A stretch of 64,000 nt of DNA from Tepidiforma bonchosmolovskayae (GTDB lineage: Bacteria > Chloroflexota > Dehalococcoidia > Tepidiformales > Tepidiformaceae), in the NCBI RefSeq assembly GCF_008838325.1, contig NZ_CP042829.1, forward strand, positions 186,001-250,000, in the 5' to 3' direction. The notes under the pieces were generated by a model, which worked only from the letters and a program-made list of their open reading frames with translations, had not been told where the DNA came from and did not search any database. This document shows positions 1 to 7,167 of the stretch, piece by piece (the stretch's first letter is position 1; every line of letters begins with the position of its first letter). The position numbers and the translations under genes are program-made.

Positions 1-920
1 CGCGGACGAAGGACGGCCACGACGTCGCCATCAAGGTCCAGTACCCGGGCATCGACCGCGTGCTGGAGACCGACCTCCGGAACATCTCCATCCTGGTTCG
101 CATCCTGGCCCGGATCGAGCCGAACTTCGATTTCCGGGTCATCATGGACGAGCTGAACCGGCAGGTGCCGCGGGAGCTCGACTTTATCCTCGAAGGGCAG
201 AGCGCCGAGCGGGTCGCGCGCGACCTTTCGCACCGGCGGGACATCCGCATCCCGAAAGTGTACTGGGAGTACACCGCGCGGCGGGTCCTGACGACCGAGT
301 TCATCGAGGCGACCAAGATTTCGGACATCCCGGCGCTGCTGGCGCAGGGCATCGACCCGAATGATGTGGCGCTTATCATGACCGAGGCGTACTGCGAGCA
401 GATTCTCGTGCACGGCTACTTCCACGCGGACCCGCACCCGGGCAATCTGCTGGTGCTTCCGGGGCCAGTGGTCGTGTTCATCGACTTCGGGCTCTCGAAG
501 GAGCTCCCGGAGGACTTCCGCCTGAACTATGCGCGGCTGGTCGTGGCGATGATGCGGCAGGACGAAAAGGAGATGGTGGAGGCCTTCCGGGCGATTGGCT
601 TCCGAACGAAATCGGACGACCCGGAGACGCTCATCGCCCTTGGGCGGTCGTTCTTTGAGGCAGCGGGGCCTGAGCAGAAGCCCTACATCGACGCGGATGT
701 GATGCCCGAGGTCAACGAGCGGCTGGCGCGCATCCTGAACGCTAACCCGGTCACAGAGATCCCGGGGGAGATTCTGCTCATCTTCCGGGTGCTCGGGCTG
801 ATGAGCGGCCTGCAGAAGCGGCTGGACAGCCGGGTGAATATGTTCGAGACGATTACCCCCTACGCCGAGGAGCAGGCGAAGCTGCTCGAAATGCGCGGGG
901 CGGGAGAAGCGGCAGGCTGA
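1..920 (+). CDS. ABC1/AarF/UbiB family atypical kinase, 5' end cut off by window
   Basis: The reading frame is open from base 3 and ends in TGA at 918-920, so only the N-terminus is missing. The first residues contain the family VAIKVQYPG segment, the ATP-binding lysine region of ABC1 (UbiB/ADCK) kinases. The catalytic loop HADPHPGNLL and the metal-binding segment VFIDFGLSKEL follow. Family members are kinase-fold ATPases linked to isoprenoid quinone or lipid metabolism. Typical ABC1 proteins are about 450-560 residues; roughly 305 are present. No hydrophobic C-terminal tail is seen, so membrane association is not obvious. It converges on the J-like gene, with four bases between the two stops. 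The exact substrate cannot be told. Confidence 0.9.
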   Translation, partial: RTKDGHDVAIKVQYPGIDRVLETDLRNISILVRILARIEPNFDFRVIMDELNRQVPRELDFILEGQSAERVARDLSHRRDIRIPKVYWEYTARRVLTTEFIEATKISDIPALLAQGIDPNDVALIMTEAYCEQILVHGYFHADPHPGNLLVLPGPVVVFIDFGLSKELPEDFRLNYARLVVAMMRQDEKEMVEAFRAIGFRTKSDDPETLIALGRSFFEAAGPEQKPYIDADVMPEVNERLARILNANPVTEIPGEILLIFRVLGLMSGLQKRLDSRVNMFETITPYAEEQAKLLEMRGAGEAAG

Positions 921-924
921 CCGG

Positions 925-1326
925 TCAGATGAGCCAGTCTGCGATGGCCCGGAAGAGCGCGGTCGCGCTATCCCAGCCGAGGTAGAGCAGCGCGGCGGCC
1001 TGGACGGCCACCACGAGCCCGAGCGCCGCGACGAGGATGTTGCCGGCCAGGTTGCGGCGCCGCTGAGCGGCCCGGGCCTCCCGCTCGAGCCGCTCGAGTT
1101 CTGCGCGGAAGAACGCGCGGTCGTACTCGCGGCGGAGTTCAGGCTTCGAAAGCACCGCGTAGGCCTCGTTGAGGCGCTGCATCGCCTCCCGGGCGGAGTC
1201 GTCATACTGGGCCTGGCGCATCAGGTCGTCCGAGAGGCGCGCATAGGCGGCCTCGATGCCCGCAAGGTCAGCCTTTGGGGGCAGGTTGAGGATGGAGTAG
1301 TAATCGACCAGCCGGGGCTCGGCCAT
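925..1326 (-). CDS. J-domain-like membrane protein lacking the HPD motif
   Basis: 133 residues. Residues 8-70 look like a DnaJ J-domain (YYSILNLPP opening, then LNEAYAVLSKPELRREYD at the end of helix III). The loop after helix II reads RQAQYDDSARE, so the HPD tripeptide needed to stimulate DnaK ATPase is absent. A basic, Arg-rich stretch follows, then one transmembrane helix at about 92-118. A GGGAGGG Shine-Dalgarno lies 7 nt before ATG 1326. The gene is 77 bp downstream of the TetR gene on the same strand, so co-transcription is possible. It may be a membrane-bound J-like protein without co-chaperone activity. Alternatively it is simply a divergent J-domain whose role I cannot assign. Confidence 0.75.
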   Translation of the reverse strand: MAEPRLVDYYSILNLPPKADLAGIEAAYARLSDDLMRQAQYDDSAREAMQRLNEAYAVLSKPELRREYDRAFFRAELERLEREARAAQRRRNLAGNILVAALGLVVAVQAAALLYLGWDSATALFRAIADWLI

Positions 1327-1403
1327 TGCGTGCCCTCCCTACGGGAATAAGACGGCAGGGCGCAGGCAAAGATGAAGCCCTCGAGCGGCCGGCGGCGAAG
1401 AAT

Positions 1404-2012
1404 TCAGGGGGTGCAGGCGAGCCCGGCGATGTAGTAGCGCACCTGGCGGAGCGGCGTCTCCCGGTCGATGGGCGCGCCCCCGAAGACGTGCGCGAGGATG
1501 AACATGTTGAGGATGCCGGTGATTGCGGTGGCGCAGACGGGGACGTCATCGGTGCGCAGTTCGCCGGCCGCCATGCCCCGCGCGAGGATTTCGTCGAGCG
1601 GCAGACGCACGCGCTCCCCGAGTGCCTGAGAGAATTCGGCCATGGGCACGCCGCCAAGGCCGAATACTTCGCGCAGCACCAGCGCGATGATCTCCTCCTG
1701 CTGAAGGAAGCAGTCGAGGTACCGCTCGCAGTAGGCGAGCACCTGTTCGGCAACAGGCGCTTCGGCCGGGAGCTGGCTGCGGATGGTCTCAGCCAGCTCT
1801 TCGAGAATCTGGCGGACGATGCCGGCGTAGAGCCCCTCTTTTGAGCCGAAGTAGTAGTAGATCATCGGCTTCGTCGTGCCGGCGTCTTCCGAAACTTCGC
1901 GGAGTGAGGTGGCGGCGAAGCCCTTTTGCGAAAAGAGCCGCAGGGCGCTCGCGAAGATGCGGTCGCGAACGTCGGGTTCTCTCGCCTGGTCCTGGCCAGG
2001 ATGCGACGACAC
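1404..2012 (-). CDS. TetR/AcrR family transcriptional regulator
   Basis: About 202 residues from GTG 2012, chosen because GGAG lies 8 nt upstream and the length fits the family (about 190-220). The N-terminal helix-turn-helix is clear (RDRIFASALRLFSQKGFAATS, then TKPMIYYYFGSKEGLY). The C-terminal ligand/dimer domain is helical and includes FFLQQEEIIALVLREVFG-like features read as CFLQQEEIIALVLREV. The effector and target genes cannot be told. It is divergent from pyrR across a 229 bp gap, and a TATACT -10-like box for it lies at 2057-2062. The frame stays open further upstream, but that extension overlaps pyrR and shows no TetR homology. Confidence 0.88.
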   Translation of the reverse strand: MSSHPGQDQAREPDVRDRIFASALRLFSQKGFAATSLREVSEDAGTTKPMIYYYFGSKEGLYAGIVRQILEELAETIRSQLPAEAPVAEQVLAYCERYLDCFLQQEEIIALVLREVFGLGGVPMAEFSQALGERVRLPLDEILARGMAAGELRTDDVPVCATAITGILNMFILAHVFGGAPIDRETPLRQVRYYIAGLACTP

Positions 2013-2056
2013 GTACAGGCTCCGGGCGTGATGTGCGGGGACGAGCAGGCAGCCCG

Positions 2057-2062
2057 AGTATA
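2057..2062 (-). promoter_or_regulatory. Putative -10 box of the TetR gene
   Basis: The minus strand reads TATACT here, 44 nt before the chosen GTG. No convincing -35 element is seen. It lies back to back with the pyrR promoter, so the TetR protein could act on both, but no operator palindrome was found. Confidence 0.4.
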
Positions 2063-2119
2063 CGCCCGGGGAGCTGGATGGGTCATGTCCGGCGGCTGGC
2101 GCCGGCCGTTCAGACGGTG

Positions 2120-2125
2120 TATCCT
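2120..2125 (+). promoter_or_regulatory. Putative -10 box of the pyr operon (TATCCT)
   Basis: TATCCT matches the TANNNT pattern seen before several genes in this window. Transcription would start near 2132 and give a leader of about 110 nt holding the PyrR-binding element and the attenuator hairpin. The -35 region is poor (CTGGCG about 18 nt upstream). Confidence 0.5.
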
Positions 2126-2141
2126 CAGCGAAACCCTTTAA

Positions 2142-2168
2142 GGTGGTCCCGTGAGGCCGCCAAGGGAG
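2142..2168 (+). promoter_or_regulatory. PyrR-binding RNA element in the pyr leader
   Basis: The leader reads TCCCGTGAGGCCGCCAAGG inside this interval. This is close to the conserved PyrR binding loop of Bacillus-type pyr attenuators (TCCNGNGAGGCT followed by CAAGG). In that system UMP-bound PyrR stabilises this anti-antiterminator so that the downstream terminator forms. Position (about 75 nt before pyrR), gene context and motif agree. Binding itself is inferred. Confidence 0.75.
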
Positions 2169-2208
2169 GAGGTGCCGGCATGGCCGGCGGGGTGTTTGCT
2201 GTGACCTG

Positions 2209-2240
2209 CGCCTGCTCCGATTCCCGGGGGAGGCGTTTTT
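2209..2240 (+). terminator. pyr attenuator hairpin overlapping the pyrR ribosome binding site
   Basis: CGCCT at 2209-2213 pairs with AGGCG at 2231-2235. An inner CTCCG/CGGGG stem extends it, and TTTTT follows at 2236-2240. The GTG start of pyrR is at 2242. The 3' arm contains GGGGGAGG, the only good Shine-Dalgarno for pyrR. Folding would therefore both terminate transcription and hide the ribosome binding site. Confidence 0.7.
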
Positions 2241-2241
2241 C

Positions 2242-2790
2242 GTGAGCGGCGTACGGTATCTGGGGCCAGAAGAAATCGCCCGCACCATCCGGCGGCTGGG
2301 CCACGAGATCATCGAGAGCAACCGCGGCACGGATGGGCTCGTGCTGGTTGGGCTGCTCTCGCGGGGGTACCCGCTGGCGCGGCGGCTTGCAGCCGCGATC
2401 CGCGAATTCGAGGGCGTGGAAGTACCGGTAGGCGCCCTCGACATCGGGCTGTACCGGGACGATGTTGCGCAGCGCGGGACTCCACCGCCGGTGCGGCCAT
2501 CGGATATCCCGGTTTCCATCGACGGCAAGACCGTCGTGCTGGTCGACGATGTGCTGTTTACCGGGCGCTCTGCGCGGGCGGCGCTGGACGCGCTGCTGGA
2601 TTTCGGCCGGCCGGCGCGGGTTCGCCTGTGTGTGCTGGTCGACCGGGGCCACCGGGAGCTGCCGATCCGGCCCGACTTCGTGGGCAAGAATATCCCGACC
2701 GCGCTGGTGCAGCGGGTTCGGGTGCGGCTGAGCGAGACAGACGGTGAGGATGCGGTTTACGTGTACGGCGGGGAGGACGGCGATGCTTGA
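2242..2790 (+). CDS. pyrR: Bifunctional pyr operon RNA-binding regulator / uracil phosphoribosyltransferase
   Basis: 182 residues, normal for PyrR (about 180). The PRPP-binding loop [13 protein letters not shown] is at about 98-110, with the YRDD segment near 71. PyrR binds the pyr leader RNA in a UMP-dependent way and usually has weak uracil phosphoribosyltransferase activity. It is the first gene of the operon and sits directly behind its own presumed target (2142-2240), giving autoregulation. GTG 2242 is chosen because GGGGGAGG lies about 8 nt upstream. Its 3' end overlaps pyrB by 8 bp, suggesting translational coupling. Confidence 0.95.
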   Translation: MSGVRYLGPEEIARTIRRLGHEIIESNRGTDGLVLVGLLSRGYPLARRLAAAIREFEGVEVPVGALDIGLYRDDVAQRGTPPPVRPSDIPVSIDGKTVVLVDDVLFTGRSARAALDALLDFGRPARVRLCVLVDRGHRELPIRPDFVGKNIPTALVQRVRVRLSETDGEDAVYVYGGEDGDA

Positions 2791-3766
2791 TGCTCCCGCA
2801 CGGCTCGCCGGGACCGCCGGCGGAGCCGCCTGGACTCGGAAGGACCTGCTGGATACGGATTCGCTCTCGCGCGAGGAGATCGAGCTGGTGCTCGAAACTG
2901 CGCGGAGCATGAAGGAGGTGCGCTCCCGGCCGGTCGCAAAAGTGCCGACGCTGCGGGGCGTGACCGTCGCGACGCTGTTCTACGAGCAGAGCACACGGAC
3001 ACGGGCGAGCTTCGAGGTCGCGGCGAAGTCGCTCGGCGCGGACGTGGTCAACCTCACGGCGTCAGGGTCATCGGTGGAGAAGGGCGAGTCGCTCATCGAC
3101 ACCGTACGGACGCTCGAGGCGATCGGCACGGACGTCATCGTGATGCGCCATTTCCGGTCGGGGGCGCCCTACCTCGCAGCCCGGCACACCGGCGCCAGCA
3201 TCATTAACGGCGGCGACGGGACGCACGCCCATCCGACGCAGGCGCTGCTCGACCTGTTCACGATGGTGAACCACCTCGGCTCGGTGGAAGGCCGCCGGGT
3301 CGTCATCGTCGGAGATATCCTGCACTCGCGCGTCGCGCGGTCGAATGCGTGGACGCTGCTTCGCCTCGGGGCGGAGGTGACGCTCTGCGGTCCGGCCACG
3401 CTGCTCCCGCGGTGGTTCGTGCCGGAGGTCCCCGGCGGCGGGAGGTGCACCGTCACGACCGACTTCGACCGGGCGATCGAAGGCGCCGACGTGGTGATGG
3501 CGCTGCGGATGCAGAAGGAGCGGCAGCAGCGCGGACTCATCCCCTCCCTCCGGGAGTACATCGCGGGGTACCAGGTGAACGCCCAACGGCTGGGGCGCGC
3601 CGCGCCGGGCGCGCTGCTGATGCACCCGGGACCGATGAACGAGGGGGTCGAGCTTTCGCCGGATGTGGCCCACGGCGCCCAATCCCGCATCGAAGAGCAG
3701 GTCGCCAACGGGGTCGCCGTACGCATGGCGCTGCTCTACCTGATCGCCGCGAGGAGCCGCGCATGA
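2783..3766 (+). CDS. pyrB: Aspartate carbamoyltransferase catalytic subunit
   Basis: 327 residues; cytosolic enzyme making N-carbamoyl-aspartate from carbamoyl phosphate and aspartate, the second step of UMP synthesis. The carbamoyl-phosphate loop STRTRASF starts at about residue 70, and [11 protein letters not shown] is at about 150. ATG 2783 is preferred over upstream in-frame starts because GGGAGG lies about 6-8 nt before it and the protein then begins like its family. No pyrI regulatory subunit is present. It overlaps pyrR by 8 bp and pyrC by 4 bp (ATGA), so the operon is tightly coupled. Confidence 0.95.
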   Translation: MLDAPARLAGTAGGAAWTRKDLLDTDSLSREEIELVLETARSMKEVRSRPVAKVPTLRGVTVATLFYEQSTRTRASFEVAAKSLGADVVNLTASGSSVEKGESLIDTVRTLEAIGTDVIVMRHFRSGAPYLAARHTGASIINGGDGTHAHPTQALLDLFTMVNHLGSVEGRRVVIVGDILHSRVARSNAWTLLRLGAEVTLCGPATLLPRWFVPEVPGGGRCTVTTDFDRAIEGADVVMALRMQKERQQRGLIPSLREYIAGYQVNAQRLGRAAPGALLMHPGPMNEGVELSPDVAHGAQSRIEEQVANGVAVRMALLYLIAARSRA

Positions 3767-5088
3767 ACGACATCCTGCTGGTCCGCGGCGGACGCGTGCT
3801 CGACCCGGCTGCGGGGCTGGACGCCGTTCTCGACGTGCTCGTGGCGAATGGCGTTGTTGCGGCGATTGGGCCGGGGCTCGAAGCGGCCGGGGCGCGAGTG
3901 CTGGATGCCGGCGGCTGCATCGTTGCGCCGGGCTTCGTTGACCTGCACGCGCACCTGCGTGAGCCCGGCTTTGAGCAGAAGGGCACCATCGCGACGGAGA
4001 CTGAGGCGGCGCTGCGCGGGGGGTTCACCACGGTGTGTGCGATGCCGAACACACGCCCTGCCCCCGATTGCGGGCCGGTGCTGGAGAGCATTGTCGACCT
4101 GGTGCGCCGCCATGCACGCGTGCGCGTCTTCCCCATCGGCTGCGTCACGCGGGAGCGTGCCGGCAAGGAGCTGGCGGAACTCGCGGAACTGGCGGCCGGG
4201 GGAGTCGTTGCGTTCAGCGACGACGGGAGCCCGGTAGCCGACCCGCGGCTGATGCGGAACGCGCTGGCGCTGGCCGAAGCTCTCGGCCTGCCGCTTTCGG
4301 AGCACTGCGACACGCCGGAGATGCACACCAGTGGCGCGATGAACGAAGGCGCGGTCAGCGAACGGCTGGGGCTCTCGGGCCAACCGGCTGCAGCAGAGGC
4401 GACGGCAGTCGCGCGGAACATCGAACTCGCCGCGGCGACGGGTGCGCGGCTCCATATCGCCCACGTCACGACCGCTCGGGCGGTCGAGCTGGTTGCCGAG
4501 GCGAAGGCGCGGGGGCTCCCGGTCACCTGCGAGGTGACGCCGAGCCACCTGTTCCTTACCGAGGCAGCGGTCGCCGGTGACGGGCCGGAGCCGGCCTACG
4601 ACACGAACGCCAAGATCAACCCGCCGCTGCGGACCGAGGCGGACCGGCGGGCGCTGCTGCGCGGGCTCGAGGCCGGGGTGATTGACGCCATCGCAACCGA
4701 CCACGCCCCGCACGCGGTGGAGGACAAGCTCGTCGAATTCGAGGACGCGGCGTTCGGCATAAGCTGCTTCGAATCGGCGGCCGGGACGGTGTTCACACTG
4801 GCGGCCCGCGGGGAGCTGCGCATCGAACGCGCCATTGCGGCGCTGACGAGCGGGCCGGCGGCGTGCTTCGGGCTGGCCGAGCGCGCGCCGGGCGTCGGCC
4901 GGCTCGAGCCGGGCGTCTCGCGGGACGTGGTGGTGATCGACCCGGCGGCGGAGTGGGTAGTCGACCCGGCCGGCTGGGTTTCGAAGGGGAAGAATACGCC
5001 GCTCGGCGGGCGCCGGCTTACCGGTGCGGTCCGGGCGGTCATCATCGATGGAACGCTCAGGTGGGAGCGGGAGGGTGCCAGTGTCTAA
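3763..5088 (+). CDS. pyrC: Dihydroorotase (class I type)
   Basis: 441 residues; zinc amidohydrolase closing carbamoyl-aspartate to dihydroorotate, the third pathway step. The metal motif DLHAHLREPG starts at about residue 60. HVTTARAVEL and ATDHAPHAVEDK carry further metal and catalytic residues. The length fits the class I (PyrC/AllB-like) family rather than the 350-residue E. coli type. The start ATG overlaps the pyrB stop as ATGA, and the 3' end overlaps carA by 8 bp. The neighbours leave little doubt over hydantoinase or allantoinase alternatives. Confidence 0.95.
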   Translation: MNDILLVRGGRVLDPAAGLDAVLDVLVANGVVAAIGPGLEAAGARVLDAGGCIVAPGFVDLHAHLREPGFEQKGTIATETEAALRGGFTTVCAMPNTRPAPDCGPVLESIVDLVRRHARVRVFPIGCVTRERAGKELAELAELAAGGVVAFSDDGSPVADPRLMRNALALAEALGLPLSEHCDTPEMHTSGAMNEGAVSERLGLSGQPAAAEATAVARNIELAAATGARLHIAHVTTARAVELVAEAKARGLPVTCEVTPSHLFLTEAAVAGDGPEPAYDTNAKINPPLRTEADRRALLRGLEAGVIDAIATDHAPHAVEDKLVEFEDAAFGISCFESAAGTVFTLAARGELRIERAIAALTSGPAACFGLAERAPGVGRLEPGVSRDVVVIDPAAEWVVDPAGWVSKGKNTPLGGRRLTGAVRAVIIDGTLRWEREGASV

Positions 5089-6178
5089 CGCGTGGCTCGT
5101 GCTCGCAGACGGGACGGCCTACCCGGGCCGGGCCGCCGGCATCGAAGGGCACGCCGACGGCGAGGTCGTGTTCAACACCTCGATGACCGGGTACCAGGAG
5201 ATGCTGACGGACCCGTCGTACGCAGGGCAGCTCCTTGTGCTGACCTATCCGCTCATCGGGAACTACGGCATCGACGAGCGCGTCGAAGAGTCGGCACGGA
5301 TCCAGCCGGCGGGCCTCATTGTCCGGCAAGCGACCGGCCAGCCGAGCCACCTGCGGTCGCATCGCACGCTGCGGGAGTACCTTGAGGCGCGCGGCGTGGT
5401 TGCCATCGACGGCGTGGACACCCGGGCGGTGACGCGGCGGATCCGCCGGCACGGTGTGATGCTCGGCACGATCACGACCCATGAGACGCCTGAGCAGGCG
5501 CTCGCCCGGGTCCGCGACCTGCCCGGATACGACGACATCAACTGGGTCGCTTCCGTCACGACACAGCGGGTTTACGACTGGTCCATCCCGCTCGGCGAAG
5601 GGAAGTACCGGGTGGCGCTGCTCGACGGCGGCGTGAAGCGGAACATCATGCGGATGCTCGAGAAGCGGGGATGTTCGATCCGGGTGTTCCCTGCGGACAC
5701 CCCGGCGGACGAGATTCTTGCGCTCCACCCGGACGGGGTCTGCCTTTCGCCCGGGCCGGGTGACCCGCGCCTGCTCGACGGCATGGTGCGCGAGGTCGGG
5801 CGGCTCATCGGGCAGGTGCCGGTGTTCGGCATCTGCCTGGGCCACCAGGTAGCCGCGCGGGCGCTCGGCGCGGGGACGTTTAAGCTGCCGTTCGGGCATC
5901 GCGGCGGCAATCACCCGGTGAAGGACCTCGTTTCCGGGCGGGTGACCATCACGGCGCAGAACCACGGGTACGCGGTGGACCCGGACGGGCTGGATTCGAG
6001 CGCGTTCGTCAGCCACATCAACCTGAACGACGGGACGGTCGAGGGCATCGCTTCGAAGAAGGACCCGCTGATGACCATCCAGTACCACAGCGAGGCCTGC
6101 CCGGGCCCGCTCGACAACGACTACATCTTCGACCGATTTGTCGAACTGATGGCCACCGCCAAAGGAGGGGTACGATGA
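5081..6178 (+). CDS. carA: Carbamoyl-phosphate synthase small (glutaminase) subunit
   Basis: 365 residues from GTG 5081, which has GGGAGG 6 nt upstream; GTG 5075 is also in frame. The N-terminal CarA domain has DGTAYPGRAAG and FNTSMTGYQEMLTDPSY. The C-terminal class I glutamine amidotransferase has the nucleophile in FGICLGHQVAARALG and the His/Glu pair in QYHSEACPGP. It releases ammonia from glutamine for CarB. An unrelated GNAT gene and a membrane protein gene separate it from carB, an unusual arrangement. Its stop overlaps the GNAT start (ATGA). Confidence 0.96.
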   Translation: MSNAWLVLADGTAYPGRAAGIEGHADGEVVFNTSMTGYQEMLTDPSYAGQLLVLTYPLIGNYGIDERVEESARIQPAGLIVRQATGQPSHLRSHRTLREYLEARGVVAIDGVDTRAVTRRIRRHGVMLGTITTHETPEQALARVRDLPGYDDINWVASVTTQRVYDWSIPLGEGKYRVALLDGGVKRNIMRMLEKRGCSIRVFPADTPADEILALHPDGVCLSPGPGDPRLLDGMVREVGRLIGQVPVFGICLGHQVAARALGAGTFKLPFGHRGGNHPVKDLVSGRVTITAQNHGYAVDPDGLDSSAFVSHINLNDGTVEGIASKKDPLMTIQYHSEACPGPLDNDYIFDRFVELMATAKGGVR

Positions 6179-6624
6179 CCCGGGCCACGGAGATCCGGCG
6201 GGCGACGCTCGCCGATGCGGAAGGAATCGCCGCCATCCTGCGCGGTATGGGCTCTGAGAACGTCGGGCTGGAGGGGCCGTTCGATGCGGCACGTGTGGAG
6301 GCCTGGCTGCGCCGCCTCGGCGACGACGGGGCGCTGTTCGTGGCCTATGACGGGAGTATTCCCGTCGCATTCGGGGCGCTCGACTTTGATACGGCCGACC
6401 CGGAGACAGGGCTGCTGGGCGTCTGGGTGCTGCCGGACCACCGGCGACGCGGGATCGCGACCGACCTTGCGGAGGCGATTCTCGAGTTCGCCCGGCAGCA
6501 CGGGTACCGGCGAATCCGCGGGCGGCTGCCGGAAGGCAACGAGCCTGCCCTGAGCTTCCTCTCGAGCATCGGCGCCATGGTGCCGCTCCGGAATCCGAAC
6601 ATGCGCTTCGAGCTGCCACTCTAG
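6175..6624 (+). CDS. GNAT family N-acetyltransferase
   Basis: 149 residues with a GCN5-type acetyltransferase fold. The acetyl-CoA binding motif A is at about 82-100 (GVWVLPDHRRRGIATDLA, with the R-x-x-G-I-A loop), followed by a typical helix and strand. The substrate cannot be told; members acetylate small amines, antibiotics or protein N-termini. The start overlaps the carA stop by 4 bp, so it is translated as part of the pyr operon. A direct role in pyrimidine synthesis is not implied by the fold. Confidence 0.85.
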   Translation: MTRATEIRRATLADAEGIAAILRGMGSENVGLEGPFDAARVEAWLRRLGDDGALFVAYDGSIPVAFGALDFDTADPETGLLGVWVLPDHRRRGIATDLAEAILEFARQHGYRRIRGRLPEGNEPALSFLSSIGAMVPLRNPNMRFELPL

Positions 6625-6635
6625 GGGGGCAGCCG

Positions 6636-7076
6636 ATGGCAGGGAGCAGCGCGATGACCATCCGCCGGCGGAACAACGCGCCGATCCGGCCCCGAAGGGG
6701 GGCGCCGGCTGCCGCGGACTTTGCGTTCGCCTTCGCGAGCGCAACGCTGGTCATCGCCGGCATCTTCGCGGTGGCGAGCTTCACCGGCCCGGGCTTCGCA
6801 GGGGGCGACGCGGGCGCAGACCTCGCGCGGTTCTTCGCCGCATCGCTCGCGATTGCCGCCGTCTGCGCGATGCTCATCGGAACGCTGCTTGTCTCGGGCG
6901 CGCCGGACGCACGGGACCATGTGCTGGCCCCGGTGGTTATCGGCGGGGCCATCGGGGTGCTGGAGGCGTTGGTCCTGCTTCGGGCGGCGCCCGAACTGCT
7001 GCCGCTGCCGCTTGCGCTGCTGCTCTTCGTCCCGCCCCAGGTCCGGGGCATCCTCTTCGGCCGGCGGGGGCGATGA
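6636..7076 (+). CDS. Small four-helix membrane protein of unknown function in the pyr operon
   Basis: 146 residues. A basic N-terminus (about 25 residues, Arg-rich) is followed by four hydrophobic segments at about 29-50, 62-84, 95-114 and 117-135, and a basic C-terminal tail ending RRGR. I recognise no domain. It sits 11 bp behind the GNAT gene and 91 bp before carB on the same strand, so it is probably co-transcribed with pyr genes. The size and shape recall small accessory membrane proteins, but uracil permease is excluded by size. Confidence 0.7.
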   Translation: MAGSSAMTIRRRNNAPIRPRRGAPAAADFAFAFASATLVIAGIFAVASFTGPGFAGGDAGADLARFFAASLAIAAVCAMLIGTLLVSGAPDARDHVLAPVVIGGAIGVLEALVLLRAAPELLPLPLALLLFVPPQVRGILFGRRGR

Positions 7077-7167
7077 CGATGACAGGGCCTGCACTGCATG
7101 CCCGCGCAGCGGCACGGGTTCTCGATGGCCGCATGCGGCCGCTGCAACTTCCCGAGGGAGGGAACCG

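Noticed and set aside
5057-7147. Long minus-strand frame opposite carA, GNAT and the membrane gene
   Set aside because: It spans three real genes on the other strand and has no recognisable domain.
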